Shown piece after piece: positions 11,600 through 19,629 of a stretch of 34,891 nucleotides of DNA (position 1 is its first letter; every line of letters begins with the position of its first letter). The position numbers were made by a program, and so were the translations under genes. Source of the stretch: Paracoccaceae bacterium (GTDB lineage Bacteria > Pseudomonadota > Alphaproteobacteria > Rhodobacterales > Rhodobacteraceae); NCBI GenBank assembly GCA_020832705.1, contig JAFIEE010000017.1:1-34891 (forward strand), written 5' to 3'. The notes beneath the pieces were generated by a model. That model did no database searches, was not told where the DNA came from, and saw only the letters and a program-made list of their open reading frames with translations.

Positions 11600-11725
11600 A
11601 TGTATCGCCTTGCGCTGCGGGGCGATGCCGCTTATATCACCCGCTCATCCATCTCCGCCGGGAATCAGGGTGACCCTGTGCTCAGGGGCTCTCCGGTGAT
11701 TGTTGATCGAAGGAACAGGCCATGA
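11600..11725 (+). CDS. Possible 41-residue leader ORF overlapping the rpmC start (doubtful)
   Basis: An ATG at 11600 opens a 41-codon frame, [17 protein letters not shown]..., whose TGA stop lies inside the rpmC start as ATGA. Such overlap is the usual geometry of translational coupling. There is no good ribosome site before the ATG, the candidate -10 box of an internal promoter lies inside the frame, and I do not recognise the peptide. It is as likely to be chance as real. Confidence 0.2.
   Translation: MYRLALRGDAAYITRSSISAGNQGDPVLRGSPVIVDRRNRP
11610..11638 (+). promoter_or_regulatory. Candidate internal promoter before rpmC
   Basis: TTGCGC (11610-11615), a 17-base spacer and TATATC (11633-11638) lie in the gap between rplP and rpmC. 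Spacing is optimal and TATATC is one of the few AT-rich hexamers in this GC-rich run. A start near 11645 would supply rpmC and the genes after it even if transcription stops at the preceding hairpin. Confidence 0.4.
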
Positions 11726-11928
11726 AAGCCGAAGATCTGCGTGACAAGACGCCCGACGAGCTGCGCGATCAGCTTGTGGCGCTGAAGAAGGAGGCGTTCA
11801 ACCTGCGCTTCCAGAAGGCGACCAACCAGCTTGAGAATACCGCGCGCATGCGCGCCGTGCGCCGGGACGTGGCGCGCGTGAACACCGTGCTGACCGAAAA
11901 AGCCCGCGCTGCCGCGGCGTCGAACTGA
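11722..11928 (+). CDS. rpmC: 50S ribosomal protein L29
   Basis: L29 is a small helical hairpin protein beside the exit tunnel, part of the docking site for signal recognition particle and trigger factor. The 68 residues show [18 protein letters not shown], then [24 protein letters not shown] (two adjoining conserved pieces) and a basic [11 protein letters not shown] segment, as expected. The ATG at 11722 is preceded by AAGGAACAGG. rpsQ follows after 11 bases. Confidence 0.96.
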   Translation: MKAEDLRDKTPDELRDQLVALKKEAFNLRFQKATNQLENTARMRAVRRDVARVNTVLTEKARAAAASN

Positions 11929-11939
11929 GGAGCCTTCCC

Positions 11940-12179
11940 ATGCCCAAACGCATCCTGCAAGGCACCGTGACCAGCGACAAGAACGAACAGACCGTGACTG
12001 TCCTGGTGGAACGCCGCTTCACGCATCCGATGATGAAGAAGACCGTGCGCAGCACCAAGAAATACCGCGCGCATGATCCTGAAAACCAGTTCAAGGTCGG
12101 CGACAAGGTTCGCATCCGCGAATGTGCGCCGGTCTCGAAGTCAAAACGCTGGGAGGTCGTGACCGAAGCCTCGGCTTGA
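11940..12179 (+). CDS. rpsQ: 30S ribosomal protein S17
   Basis: S17 is a primary 16S rRNA binder of the OB-fold type. The 79 residues begin [19 protein letters not shown] and contain the conserved [20 protein letters not shown] region and [27 protein letters not shown] precedes the ATG. It is the last gene of the classical S10 set; the 72-base gap after it corresponds to the S10/spc operon boundary of enterobacteria. Confidence 0.97.
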   Translation: MPKRILQGTVTSDKNEQTVTVLVERRFTHPMMKKTVRSTKKYRAHDPENQFKVGDKVRIRECAPVSKSKRWEVVTEASA

Positions 12180-12190
12180 TCACACCTTCC

Positions 12191-12233
12191 GGTTTGAACG
12201 AAACCCTGGGACCGAACAGAAGCAACGGTTCCC
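12191..12233 (+). other. Two adjacent small hairpins at the S10/spc boundary
   Basis: GGTTT-GAACG-AAACC (12191-12205) is followed by GGGACCG (12208-12214) that can pair with CGGTTCCC (12226-12233) with one bulge. They fill the only sizeable gap between rpsQ and rplN. No T run follows, so they look like leader or processing structures rather than terminators. Confidence 0.35.
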
Positions 12234-12251
12234 AAAGGTCGGGAGAAACCT

Positions 12252-12620
12252 ATGATCCAGATGCAGACCAATCTGGATGTCGCTGACAATTCCGGCGCGC
12301 GCCGGGTGCAGTGCATCAAGGTCCTCGGTGGGTCCAAACGGCGCTATGCGTCGGTGGGCGACATCATCGTGGTATCCGTCAAGGAAGCGATCCCGCGCGG
12401 GCGGGTGAAGAAGGGCGACGTGCGCAAGGCCGTCGTCGTGCGCACCGCCAAGGAAGTGCGCCGCGAGGATGGCACCGCCATCCGCTTCGACCGCAACGCC
12501 GCCGTCATCCTGAACAACGCGGGCGAACCCGTCGGCACCCGGATCTTCGGACCCGTGGTGCGCGAACTGCGTGCGAAGAACTTCATGAAGATCATCTCGC
12601 TGGCGCCGGAGGTGCTGTGA
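12252..12620 (+). CDS. rplN: 50S ribosomal protein L14
   Basis: L14 lies at the subunit interface and takes part in bridges to the 30S subunit; it is also where the silencing factor RsfS docks. The 122 residues are the exact family length and contain [28 protein letters not shown] and the C-terminal [23 protein letters not shown] precedes the ATG. Its TGA shares one base with the rplX start. Confidence 0.98.
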   Translation: MIQMQTNLDVADNSGARRVQCIKVLGGSKRRYASVGDIIVVSVKEAIPRGRVKKGDVRKAVVVRTAKEVRREDGTAIRFDRNAAVILNNAGEPVGTRIFGPVVRELRAKNFMKIISLAPEVL

Positions 12621-12925
12621 TGGCTGCGAAGCTGAAAAAGGGTGACAAGGTCATCGTGCTGACCGGCAAGGACAAGGGCAAGCAGGGCGAGATCAGCCGC
12701 GTGATGCCCAGGGACAACAAGGCAGTCGTGGACGGCATCAACATCGCCGTGCGCCACACCAAGCAGAGCCAGACCACCCAGGGCGGGCGTATCCCGCAGG
12801 CCATGCCGATCGACCTGTCGAACCTGGCGCTGGTCGATGGCAACGGCAAGACCACGCGCGTGGGCTTCCGCATCGAGGACGGCAAGAAGGTCCGCTACGC
12901 CAAGTCCACCGGGGAGGCGATCTGA
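12620..12925 (+). CDS. rplX: 50S ribosomal protein L24
   Basis: L24 is an assembly-initiator protein with a KOW domain. The start is the ATG overlapping the rplN stop (TGATG), giving 101 residues; the longer open frame upstream lies inside rplN. The KOW motif is [20 protein letters not shown] near residues 6-25, and [15 protein letters not shown] follows later. Its own stop overlaps the rplE start by one base in the same way. Confidence 0.97.
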   Translation: MAAKLKKGDKVIVLTGKDKGKQGEISRVMPRDNKAVVDGINIAVRHTKQSQTTQGGRIPQAMPIDLSNLALVDGNGKTTRVGFRIEDGKKVRYAKSTGEAI

Positions 12926-13485
12926 TGCTTGACACCACCACCTATATCCCGCGCCTGAAAGGCCTCTACAAGGACAGCATCCGCGCTGCCATGAAAGAGG
13001 AATTCGGCTACGCCAACGACATGATGATCCCGAAGCTCGACAAGATCGTGCTGAACATGGGTATCGGCGAGGCCGTCAAGGACAGCAAGAAGATCAAGTC
13101 GGCGCAGGCCGACATGACCGCGATTGCCGGTCAGAAGGCGGTGATCACCAAGGCGAAGAACTCCATCGCCGGGTTCCGCGTCCGCGAGGAAATGCCGCTG
13201 GGCGTGAAGGTCACGCTGCGCGGCGACCGGATGTATGACTTCCTGGACCGTCTGATCACCATCGCGCTGCCCCGGGTGCGCGACTTCCGCGGGGTGAAAC
13301 CGACCTCGTTCGATGGCCGCGGCAACTACGCCATGGGCATCAAGGAACACCTCGTGTTCCCCGAGATCAACTATGACCAGATCGACGAGATCTGGGGCAT
13401 GGACATCATCATCTGCACCACCGCAAAAACCGACGCGGAAGCCAAGGCGCTGTTGAAGCATTTCAACATGCCCTTCACCGGCTGA
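12925..13485 (+). CDS. rplE: 50S ribosomal protein L5
   Basis: L5 binds 5S rRNA and contacts P-site tRNA. The protein has 186 residues, typical of alphaproteobacteria. Visible signatures are [16 protein letters not shown], the [20 protein letters not shown] region and [20 protein letters not shown]. The ATG overlaps the rplX stop. rpsN follows after 18 bases that contain GGAAGGAGG. Confidence 0.98.
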   Translation: MLDTTTYIPRLKGLYKDSIRAAMKEEFGYANDMMIPKLDKIVLNMGIGEAVKDSKKIKSAQADMTAIAGQKAVITKAKNSIAGFRVREEMPLGVKVTLRGDRMYDFLDRLITIALPRVRDFRGVKPTSFDGRGNYAMGIKEHLVFPEINYDQIDEIWGMDIIICTTAKTDAEAKALLKHFNMPFTG

Positions 13486-13503
13486 CGCGGAAGGAGGAAG
13501 AAC

Positions 13504-13809
13504 ATGGCCAAGAAAGCAATGGTCGAACGCGAGAAGAAGCGTCAGCGGCTGGTGAAGAAATACGCCGCCAAACGCGCCGAACTGAAGGCGATTGCCGCCG
13601 ACGACTCGCGCCCCATGGAAGAACGGTTCAAGGCGAACCTGAAGCTGGCGCAACTGCCGCGCAACAGTTCGGCCACCCGGCTGCACAACCGCTGCCAGCT
13701 CACCGGGCGTCCGAAAGCCTATTACCGCAAGCTGAAACTGTCGCGGATCGCGCTGCGTGATCTGGCCTCGCAAGGCCAGATCCCCGGCATGGTCAAGTCG
13801 AGCTGGTAA
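13504..13809 (+). CDS. rpsN: 30S ribosomal protein S14 (zinc-free type)
   Basis: S14 binds in the 30S head. The 101 residues and the absence of paired CXXC motifs identify the zinc-independent form. The signature [20 protein letters not shown] is present near residues 64-83, and the protein ends GMVKSSW. AAGGAGG precedes the ATG. It lies between rplE and rpsH exactly as in the classical spc operon. Confidence 0.97.
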   Translation: MAKKAMVEREKKRQRLVKKYAAKRAELKAIAADDSRPMEERFKANLKLAQLPRNSSATRLHNRCQLTGRPKAYYRKLKLSRIALRDLASQGQIPGMVKSSW

Positions 13810-13821
13810 GGAGATCGCACC

Positions 13822-14220
13822 ATGTCGATGAACGATCCTCTGGGCGATATGCTGACCCGCATCCGCAACGCGCAGATGCGCGGCAAGTCCAGCGTGCGCT
13901 CGCCCGCGTCCAAGCTGCGGGCCTGGGTGCTCGATGTGCTCAAGAACGAAGGCTACATCCGCGGCTATGAGCACGTGACCGGTGAAAACGGGCATCCGGA
14001 GCTGGAAATCGCGCTGAAATATGCCGATGGCGCACCGGTAATCCGTGAACTGAAGCGCGTGTCCAAGCCCGGTCGCCGGGTCTATTCCGGCGTGCGCGAG
14101 ATGCCTGCGGTGCGCAATGGCCTGGGTGTTTCCATCGTGTCCACGCCCAAGGGCGTGATGTCGGACGCAAGCGCACGCGCTGCCAATGTCGGCGGCGAAG
14201 TGCTCTGCCGCGTGTTCTGA
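13822..14220 (+). CDS. rpsH: 30S ribosomal protein S8
   Basis: S8 is a primary 16S rRNA binder needed for assembly of the central domain; in E. coli it also represses the spc operon by binding its mRNA. The 132 residues begin [18 protein letters not shown] and end with the conserved [14 protein letters not shown] and GGEVLCRVF segments. The ATG follows AAGGAG. I did not find a clear copy of the E. coli S8 target around the rplX-rplE junction. Confidence 0.97.
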   Translation: MSMNDPLGDMLTRIRNAQMRGKSSVRSPASKLRAWVLDVLKNEGYIRGYEHVTGENGHPELEIALKYADGAPVIRELKRVSKPGRRVYSGVREMPAVRNGLGVSIVSTPKGVMSDASARAANVGGEVLCRVF

Positions 14221-14230
14221 GGAGGGGGCG

Positions 14231-14764
14231 ATGTCTCGGATTGGAAAGAAGCCGGTCGAACTGCCCTCGGGCGTGACCGCCGAAGTGAAGGGCCAGACCG
14301 TTTCGGTCAAGGGGCCCAAGGGTATGCGCAGCTTCACCGCCAACGACGATGTGGATGTCAAGCTGGACGGCAACGTCATCACCGTGACGCCGCGCGGCAA
14401 CTCCAAGCGCGCGCGCCAGCAGTGGGGCATGACCCGGTCCATGGTCGCCAACCTGGCACAGGGCGTCACGAGCGGGTTCAAGCGCGAACTCGAACTGGTC
14501 GGCGTGGGCTACCGTGCGGCGCTGCAGGGCAAGGACCTGAAACTGTCGCTGGGTTACAGCCATGACGTGATCTTTGCGGTGCCGGAGGGGATCACCGTCA
14601 CGGTCCCCAAGCAGACCGAGATCGTGGTCGAGGGCATGGACCAGCAGCAGGTCGGCGAAGTGGCCGCGAACATCCGCAAGTGGCGTTCGCCCGAGCCCTA
14701 CAAGGGCAAGGGTATCCGCTACAAGGACGAGTATATCTTCCGCAAGGAAGGCAAGAAGAAGTAA
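14231..14764 (+). CDS. rplF: 50S ribosomal protein L6
   Basis: L6 lies near the factor-binding site of the 50S subunit. The start is the ATG at 14231 behind GGAGGGGG, giving 177 residues ([15 protein letters not shown]); the longer frame upstream overlaps rpsH and has no support. Conserved features are [31 protein letters not shown] and the C-terminal [16 protein letters not shown]. rplR follows after 11 bases. Confidence 0.97.
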   Translation: MSRIGKKPVELPSGVTAEVKGQTVSVKGPKGMRSFTANDDVDVKLDGNVITVTPRGNSKRARQQWGMTRSMVANLAQGVTSGFKRELELVGVGYRAALQGKDLKLSLGYSHDVIFAVPEGITVTVPKQTEIVVEGMDQQQVGEVAANIRKWRSPEPYKGKGIRYKDEYIFRKEGKKK

Positions 14765-14775
14765 GGGCGCGACAG

Positions 14776-15135
14776 ATGGCGAACACAAAGCAGAAGCTGT
14801 TCCAGAAACGCCGCCTGCGCGTGCGGAACAAACTGAGGAAGATGGCCAACGGGCGTCCGCGCCTGTCGGTGCATCGCTCGAACAAGAACATCAGCGTTCA
14901 ACTGATCGACGATGTGAAGGGCGTGACCCTGGCCGCAGCCTCGACGCTGGAGAAGGATCTCGGCGTCGCGGGCTCGAACAACCGGGAAGCCGCCGCCAAG
15001 GTCGGTGCCGCGATTGCCGAACGTGCGAAAGCCGCCGGGGTCGAGGAATGCTATTTCGACCGTGGCGGGTTTCTGTATCACGGGAAGGTCAAGGCGCTCG
15101 CCGATGCCGCCCGTGACGGCGGCCTGAAGTTCTGA
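14776..15135 (+). CDS. rplR: 50S ribosomal protein L18
   Basis: L18 carries 5S rRNA into the 50S subunit together with L5. The ATG at 14776 gives 119 residues ([20 protein letters not shown]), close to the family length; the longer open frame starts inside rplF. Conserved pieces are [36 protein letters not shown] and [20 protein letters not shown]. rpsE follows after ten bases including GAGGAG. Confidence 0.97.
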   Translation: MANTKQKLFQKRRLRVRNKLRKMANGRPRLSVHRSNKNISVQLIDDVKGVTLAAASTLEKDLGVAGSNNREAAAKVGAAIAERAKAAGVEECYFDRGGFLYHGKVKALADAARDGGLKF

Positions 15136-15145
15136 GGAGACGATT

Positions 15146-15712
15146 ATGGCAAGAGAAGACAACCGCCGGGACCGCCGCGACCGCGACGAAACCCCGGAAT
15201 TCGCCGATCGTCTGGTAGCGATCAACCGCGTGTCCAAGACCGTGAAGGGCGGCAAACGCTTCGGCTTTGCGGCGCTGGTGGTCGTGGGCGATCAGCGCGG
15301 CCGCGTCGGCTTCGGCAAGGGCAAGGCCAAGGAGGTCCCCGAGGCCATCCGCAAGGCCACCGAACAGGCCAAGCGCCAGATGATCCGCGTGCCCCTGCGC
15401 GAAGGCCGCACCCTGCATCATGACATCGAAGGCCGCCACGGCGCGGGCAAGGTGATCATGCGCACCGCCGTGGCCGGGACCGGGATCATCGCCGGTGGCC
15501 CCATGCGCGCCGTGTTCGAGATGCTGGGCCTGCAGGACGTGGTGGCGAAATCGCTGGGCAGCCAGAACCCCTATAACATGGTGCGCGCCACCATGGACGG
15601 GCTGCGCAATTCGTCCAGCCCGCGCCAAGTGGCACAGCGTCGCGGCAAGAAGGTGGCCGACATCCTGCGCAAGCCCGAGGCGGAAACCGCGCCCGAAGCA
15701 GCCGAAGCGTGA
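15146..15712 (+). CDS. rpsE: 30S ribosomal protein S5
   Basis: S5 lies at the mRNA entry channel and affects decoding fidelity. The 188 residues show a charged N-terminal arm ([15 protein letters not shown]), the double-stranded-RNA-binding part with [21 protein letters not shown] (two adjoining pieces), and [20 protein letters not shown] in the C-terminal domain. The last 20 residues are Ala/Glu rich. rpmD follows after 11 bases. Confidence 0.97.
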   Translation: MAREDNRRDRRDRDETPEFADRLVAINRVSKTVKGGKRFGFAALVVVGDQRGRVGFGKGKAKEVPEAIRKATEQAKRQMIRVPLREGRTLHHDIEGRHGAGKVIMRTAVAGTGIIAGGPMRAVFEMLGLQDVVAKSLGSQNPYNMVRATMDGLRNSSSPRQVAQRRGKKVADILRKPEAETAPEAAEA

Positions 15713-15723
15713 GGGAGAGCACC

Positions 15724-15912
15724 ATGGCCAAGACCATTGTCGTCAAGCAGGTGGGTTCGCCCATCCGCCGCCCCGCCGTCCAGCGCGCAACCCTGATCGG
15801 GCTGGGCCTGAACAAGATGCACCGCACCCGCGAACTGGAGGATACGCCTTCGGTCCGGGGCATGATCGCCAAGATCCCGCATCTGGTGGAAATCGTCGAA
15901 GAGCGCGGCTGA
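15724..15912 (+). CDS. rpmD: 50S ribosomal protein L30
   Basis: L30 is a small 50S protein, here 62 residues from the ATG at 15724 ([17 protein letters not shown]) behind GAGGGAGAG. The family signature [20 protein letters not shown] is at about residues 26-45. In most bacteria rplO and secY follow at once. Here a strong terminator and then a minus-strand gene follow, so rpmD is the last gene of this transcription unit. Confidence 0.96.
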   Translation: MAKTIVVKQVGSPIRRPAVQRATLIGLGLNKMHRTRELEDTPSVRGMIAKIPHLVEIVEERG

Positions 15913-15935
15913 CCGGCCGCGCGGGACAGACAGAA

Positions 15936-15968
15936 CCCGGCCGAAGCGCGCGCTTCGGCCGGGTTTTT
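15936..15968. terminator. Perfect palindromic terminator shared by convergent genes
   Basis: CCCGGCCGAAGCGC is followed directly by its exact reverse complement, a 28-base palindrome (15936-15963), then TTTTT. It ends the ribosomal transcript on the + strand. Read on the minus strand the stem is followed by GTTCTGTCTG, so it may also help to stop the methylated-amine operon that converges on it. Confidence 0.92.
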
Positions 15969-16040
15969 CATTATGCGCTGCGATTTGCCGCAACCGGGCA
16001 CCCTTCGCGCGCGCTATCCGGGCCGGGACGCGGCGCGCGG

Positions 16041-18479
16041 CTACTGTCGCAGAATACGCCCTTCGGGGTCGAAGGGGGGGGCATCAAGCTGCACGGCGCG
16101 GTGCGGGCGGCCCAGGATCGCCACGTCGAATGCGGCGCCCGGCCTTGCGTGGGCGGCTTTCACATAGGCAATCGCCAGCGACTTGCCGACGCTGTAGCCA
16201 TAGGCCCCGGAACTGACCTGCCCAACCGGCGTGCCATCGGGCAGGAAGATCGGCTCGGACCCCGTGGCGTCGGCGTTGGACGCGGCCACGGCATCGGCGT
16301 CCACCTCCAGCATCACCATCACGTCACGCGGCGCGTTCCCGGCCACGCGCTCATACGCGGCGCGGTTCAGGAAATCGCCCTTGTCGAGCTTGATCAGCCC
16401 CGCCAGCCCGCTTTCCTGCGGCCAGTATTCGGGGCTGTATTCGCGCCCCCAACTGCCATAGCCTTTTTCGATCCGCAGTGACATCAGCGCGCGTGATCCC
16501 ACCGGCCCCGCGCCGAACTCGCGCCCGGCCTCCAGCAGCGCGGTGTAAAGCGCCACCTGATCGGCTGCGGCGCAATGCAGTTCCCAGCCCAGATCGCCGG
16601 TGAAGCTGACGCGGATGGCGATGCAGTCGATCCCCGCGACCGTGATCCGGGCCGAGCGCATGAAGGCGAAATCCTCGGTCGCGAGCGACGCGTTGGTCAG
16701 CCGCGAGATCAGCGCGCGCGACTGCGGCCCGGCAACGTTGAAGCCGCAGAGCGCCTCGGTCTGCGACTCGAAGCTGGTGCCCACGGGCAGCGGCACGGCG
16801 TTGAAGAACCGCGCATGGTAGCGTTCGGCCATGCCCGAGCCGACCATGAGAAACTCATCCTCGGCCAGCCGCGTGACGGTGAAATCCCCCGCCACACCCC
16901 CGCGCTTGCCGATCAGCGGCGACAGACAGGACCGCCCCACCTTGCGCGGCATCCGGTTGGCCAGCAATGCGTTCAGCCAGTCCTCGGCCCCTGGTCCCTT
17001 CACCCGGTATTTGGCAAAGTTCGATATGTCGATGATCCCTGCCGTTTCGCGCAGCATCCGGCATTCGGCGCCCACGGGTTCCCACCAGTCCTGCCGGGTG
17101 AAGCCGTAGTTTTCGCGCGCCTTGTCCGCGCTACCGGCGAACCATAGCGGGTGCTCCCAGCCGTAGTTCAGGCCGAAGACCGCGCCCATCTCGCGCTGCA
17201 TGGCATATGCGGGGCGGGTGCGGACGGGGCGGCCAGCGTCGCGTTCCTCATAGGGGAAGTGGATCTTGAAGCGGTTGGCATACTGGTCGCGCACCTTCTC
17301 GCGCACGAAATCGGGCTTGTTCGCCCATGTGCCGAAGCGTGCCATGTCCCAGGCGAACATGTCATACTGCGGCTCGCCCTCGATCATCCATTGCGCCGAC
17401 ATCAGCCCCAGCCCGCCCGACTGCGAAAACCCGGGGATCAGCCCCGCGCAGCAGAAATAGCCCTTCCGTTCCGGCACCGGGCCGAACAGCGCGGCGGCAT
17501 CCGGAGACCAGATCATCGGCCCGTTGATCACCCGCTTCACCCCGGCCGTCGCCGCCACCGGCACGCGGTCCATGGCGCGCAGCATGTTTTCCTCGATCCG
17601 CTCCAGATCATCGGCGAACAACTCATGCCCGAAATCCGGCGGTGTGCCATCCTCGGCCCAGAAGCGCATGTCGCGCTCATAGGCGCCGATCAGCAGGCCC
17701 TTGCCTTCCTGCCGCAGGTAATACTCGCCATCACGGTCGGCGACGGACGGCAAGCGGCGGTCCAGCGCGGCGATCTCGGCGATGGTTTCGGTGACGAAAT
17801 ACTGATGCTCGGTCGGCTGCAGGGGCAGCTCAAACCCCGCCATCCGCGCCAGTTCCCGCCCCCAGAGCCCCGCCGCATTGACCACCCAGGGCGTGCGGAT
17901 TTCGCCCTTGGGGGTTTCCACGATCCAGGTGTCGTCCGCTTCCTGCCGCAGCGCGGTGACAGGGGTAAACCGGTGGATTTCGGCGCCGCGCGCGCGGGCA
18001 CCGGCGGCATAGGCGGCCGTCACGCCCGAAGGGTCCACATTGCCGCCGCCCGGTTCGAACATGATGCAGCGGATGCCGGTGAAATCGACCAGCGGGTGCA
18101 GGCGCTCGGCCTCATCGCGCGATACCTCGTGGAAATCGATGCCGTAGCGGCGGCCCTTGGCCTCCTGCAGGCGCAACTGATGCTCGCGCGCCTCGGTCTG
18201 CGCCAGATAGAGCGATCCGGGCTGAAAGACGCCGCAGCCCTGCCCGGTCTCGGCCTCCAGTTCCTTGTAGAGGTTCATCGTATAGTGCTGCATGCGCGAG
18301 ATGTTGGTGTTGTCATGCAGCCCGTGCAGGTTCGCCGCCGCGTGCCAGGTGGAGCCCGAGGTCAGTTCGTCGCGTTCCAGCAGGACCACATCCGACCATC
18401 CCAGCTTGGCCAGGTGATACAGGATCGAACAGCCGATCACGCCTCCGCCGATGACGACGGCCTGTGCATGCGATTTCAT
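16041..18479 (-). CDS. Dimethylglycine/sarcosine dehydrogenase-like FAD oxidoreductase with GcvT folate domain
   Basis: A two-part enzyme of 812 residues of the dimethylglycine/sarcosine dehydrogenase family, which oxidatively removes N-methyl groups and passes the C1 unit to tetrahydrofolate. The N-terminal DAO-type FAD domain has GGGVIG at residues 11-16 and STWHAA with H46, the position that carries covalent FAD in this family. The C-terminal half is a GcvT-like folate domain (for example AGIIDISNFAKYRVKGPGA and SFTGDLGWELHC). The start at 18479 is chosen because GGAGGA lies seven bases upstream; an ATG seven codons earlier has no such site. It is the last gene of the methylated-amine unit. 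The exact substrate (dimethylglycine, sarcosine, N-methylglutamate or another N-methyl compound) cannot be read from sequence. Confidence 0.85.
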   Translation of the reverse strand: MKSHAQAVVIGGGVIGCSILYHLAKLGWSDVVLLERDELTSGSTWHAAANLHGLHDNTNISRMQHYTMNLYKELEAETGQGCGVFQPGSLYLAQTEAREHQLRLQEAKGRRYGIDFHEVSRDEAERLHPLVDFTGIRCIMFEPGGGNVDPSGVTAAYAAGARARGAEIHRFTPVTALRQEADDTWIVETPKGEIRTPWVVNAAGLWGRELARMAGFELPLQPTEHQYFVTETIAEIAALDRRLPSVADRDGEYYLRQEGKGLLIGAYERDMRFWAEDGTPPDFGHELFADDLERIEENMLRAMDRVPVAATAGVKRVINGPMIWSPDAAALFGPVPERKGYFCCAGLIPGFSQSGGLGLMSAQWMIEGEPQYDMFAWDMARFGTWANKPDFVREKVRDQYANRFKIHFPYEERDAGRPVRTRPAYAMQREMGAVFGLNYGWEHPLWFAGSADKARENYGFTRQDWWEPVGAECRMLRETAGIIDISNFAKYRVKGPGAEDWLNALLANRMPRKVGRSCLSPLIGKRGGVAGDFTVTRLAEDEFLMVGSGMAERYHARFFNAVPLPVGTSFESQTEALCGFNVAGPQSRALISRLTNASLATEDFAFMRSARITVAGIDCIAIRVSFTGDLGWELHCAAADQVALYTALLEAGREFGAGPVGSRALMSLRIEKGYGSWGREYSPEYWPQESGLAGLIKLDKGDFLNRAAYERVAGNAPRDVMVMLEVDADAVAASNADATGSEPIFLPDGTPVGQVSSGAYGYSVGKSLAIAYVKAAHARPGAAFDVAILGRPHRAVQLDAPPFDPEGRILRQ

Positions 18480-18570
18480 CACGTCCTCCGCTTCGCGCAC
18501 CTGCGTTCACCAGACACCACCGGTGCGGGCGGCGCGAGTCCCGTTTCCGACAGAGGCGAAAGCAAAGCCG

Positions 18571-19593
18571 TCAGGCCGGGGCAGGTGCGCGCACGCGGAA
18601 CAGGTCCACGCCCTCGCGGTCCTCGCGCGGGCTGACGCCAAAGGCCTTGCGATAGTGCCGCGTCATCCCCGAGGCCGAGGAATAGCCCACGGCAAAGGCG
18701 ATATCGCTCAGGCTGTCGCCGGAATAGCGCACCATCTGGCGGGCCTCGTTCAGGCGCATCTGCCGGTAATAGGCCAGCGGTCCCAGCCCAGTGGCGCGCT
18801 TGAAGGCGCGTTCAAGCTGACGTTCGGACACCGCGACCTCGCGCGCCACATCGCCGATCAGCACCGGGGTTGCAATGTTGCGCGCGAATATGGCGATGGC
18901 GCGGGTCACCGGCGCCGGCAGCATGTCGCTGGCCGAGGCGCCGTCCGCCGAAGGTCGGCGCTGGCTGATCGCTTCGGAGCGGACCATCGGGTGCTGGAAC
19001 CAGCAGGCAACCTCGGTCATCACCCGGCCGTCCAGTTCCGCGCCGATCCGGCGCAGCATGAGGTCGAACACCGCATTCGCGCCCGAGGCGGTTTCCAGCC
19101 GCCGGTCGATGGTCATGACCGCGTCGCTCGGGACCGCAAGCGGGAACTCGGCGCGGAAAGCCGCCTCATAACACCAGTGCACCGACACGCGGTGTCCGTC
19201 CAGCAACCCCGCGCGGCCCAGCGGAAACACGCCCCCGCTGAAGGCGCCGACCACCACGCCCAGCCGCGCCAGCCGCCGCAAGGCGCCCAGCGTGCGGCGC
19301 GGATCAGCCATGTCGGCCTGCGGGCTGGAAATGACATAGAGCGCATCCACCCGGTCCCGATCATGCAGCGCGCAGTCGGCGGCAAAGGCGATCCCCGCGC
19401 TGGACAGGCAGGCATCGCCGGTTTCGGTGACGATCTGCCAGCGATAGGTTTCGGTGCCGGAAATCTGGTTGGCGGCGCGCAGCGGTTCGATCGCCGACGA
19501 CAGGCAGCCCATGGGAAACCCCGGCAGGATCAGCAGCGCGATCCGGCGCGGTGTCCGGACCTGCGTTCCGTCGAAGTCCCGCTGCGGCTTCAT
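18571..19593 (-). CDS. GlxA family transcriptional regulator (DJ-1/PfpI domain plus AraC-type HTH)
   Basis: A 340-residue regulator. The N-terminal half (about 15-200) is a DJ-1/PfpI-like domain starting RRIALLILPGFPMGCLSSAIEP; the usual nucleophile-elbow Cys is replaced in GAFSGGVFPLGRAGLLDG, so it is probably a ligand sensor, not an enzyme. The C-terminal 100 residues hold the two helix-turn-helix units of AraC proteins (IGDVAREVAVSERQLERAFK and LSDIAFAVGYSSASGMTRHY). Relatives such as GbdR and CdhR control glycine betaine and carnitine breakdown, so a methylated-amine signal is plausible. It lies within the operon, 36 bases after tdm and 91 before the flavoenzyme gene, so it may be autoregulated with the pathway. 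Confidence 0.9.
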   Translation of the reverse strand: MKPQRDFDGTQVRTPRRIALLILPGFPMGCLSSAIEPLRAANQISGTETYRWQIVTETGDACLSSAGIAFAADCALHDRDRVDALYVISSPQADMADPRRTLGALRRLARLGVVVGAFSGGVFPLGRAGLLDGHRVSVHWCYEAAFRAEFPLAVPSDAVMTIDRRLETASGANAVFDLMLRRIGAELDGRVMTEVACWFQHPMVRSEAISQRRPSADGASASDMLPAPVTRAIAIFARNIATPVLIGDVAREVAVSERQLERAFKRATGLGPLAYYRQMRLNEARQMVRYSGDSLSDIAFAVGYSSASGMTRHYRKAFGVSPREDREGVDLFRVRAPAPA

Positions 19594-19629
19594 GCGCTTG
19601 TGCCCTTTGTGTCGGCACGCACCTGCGGC

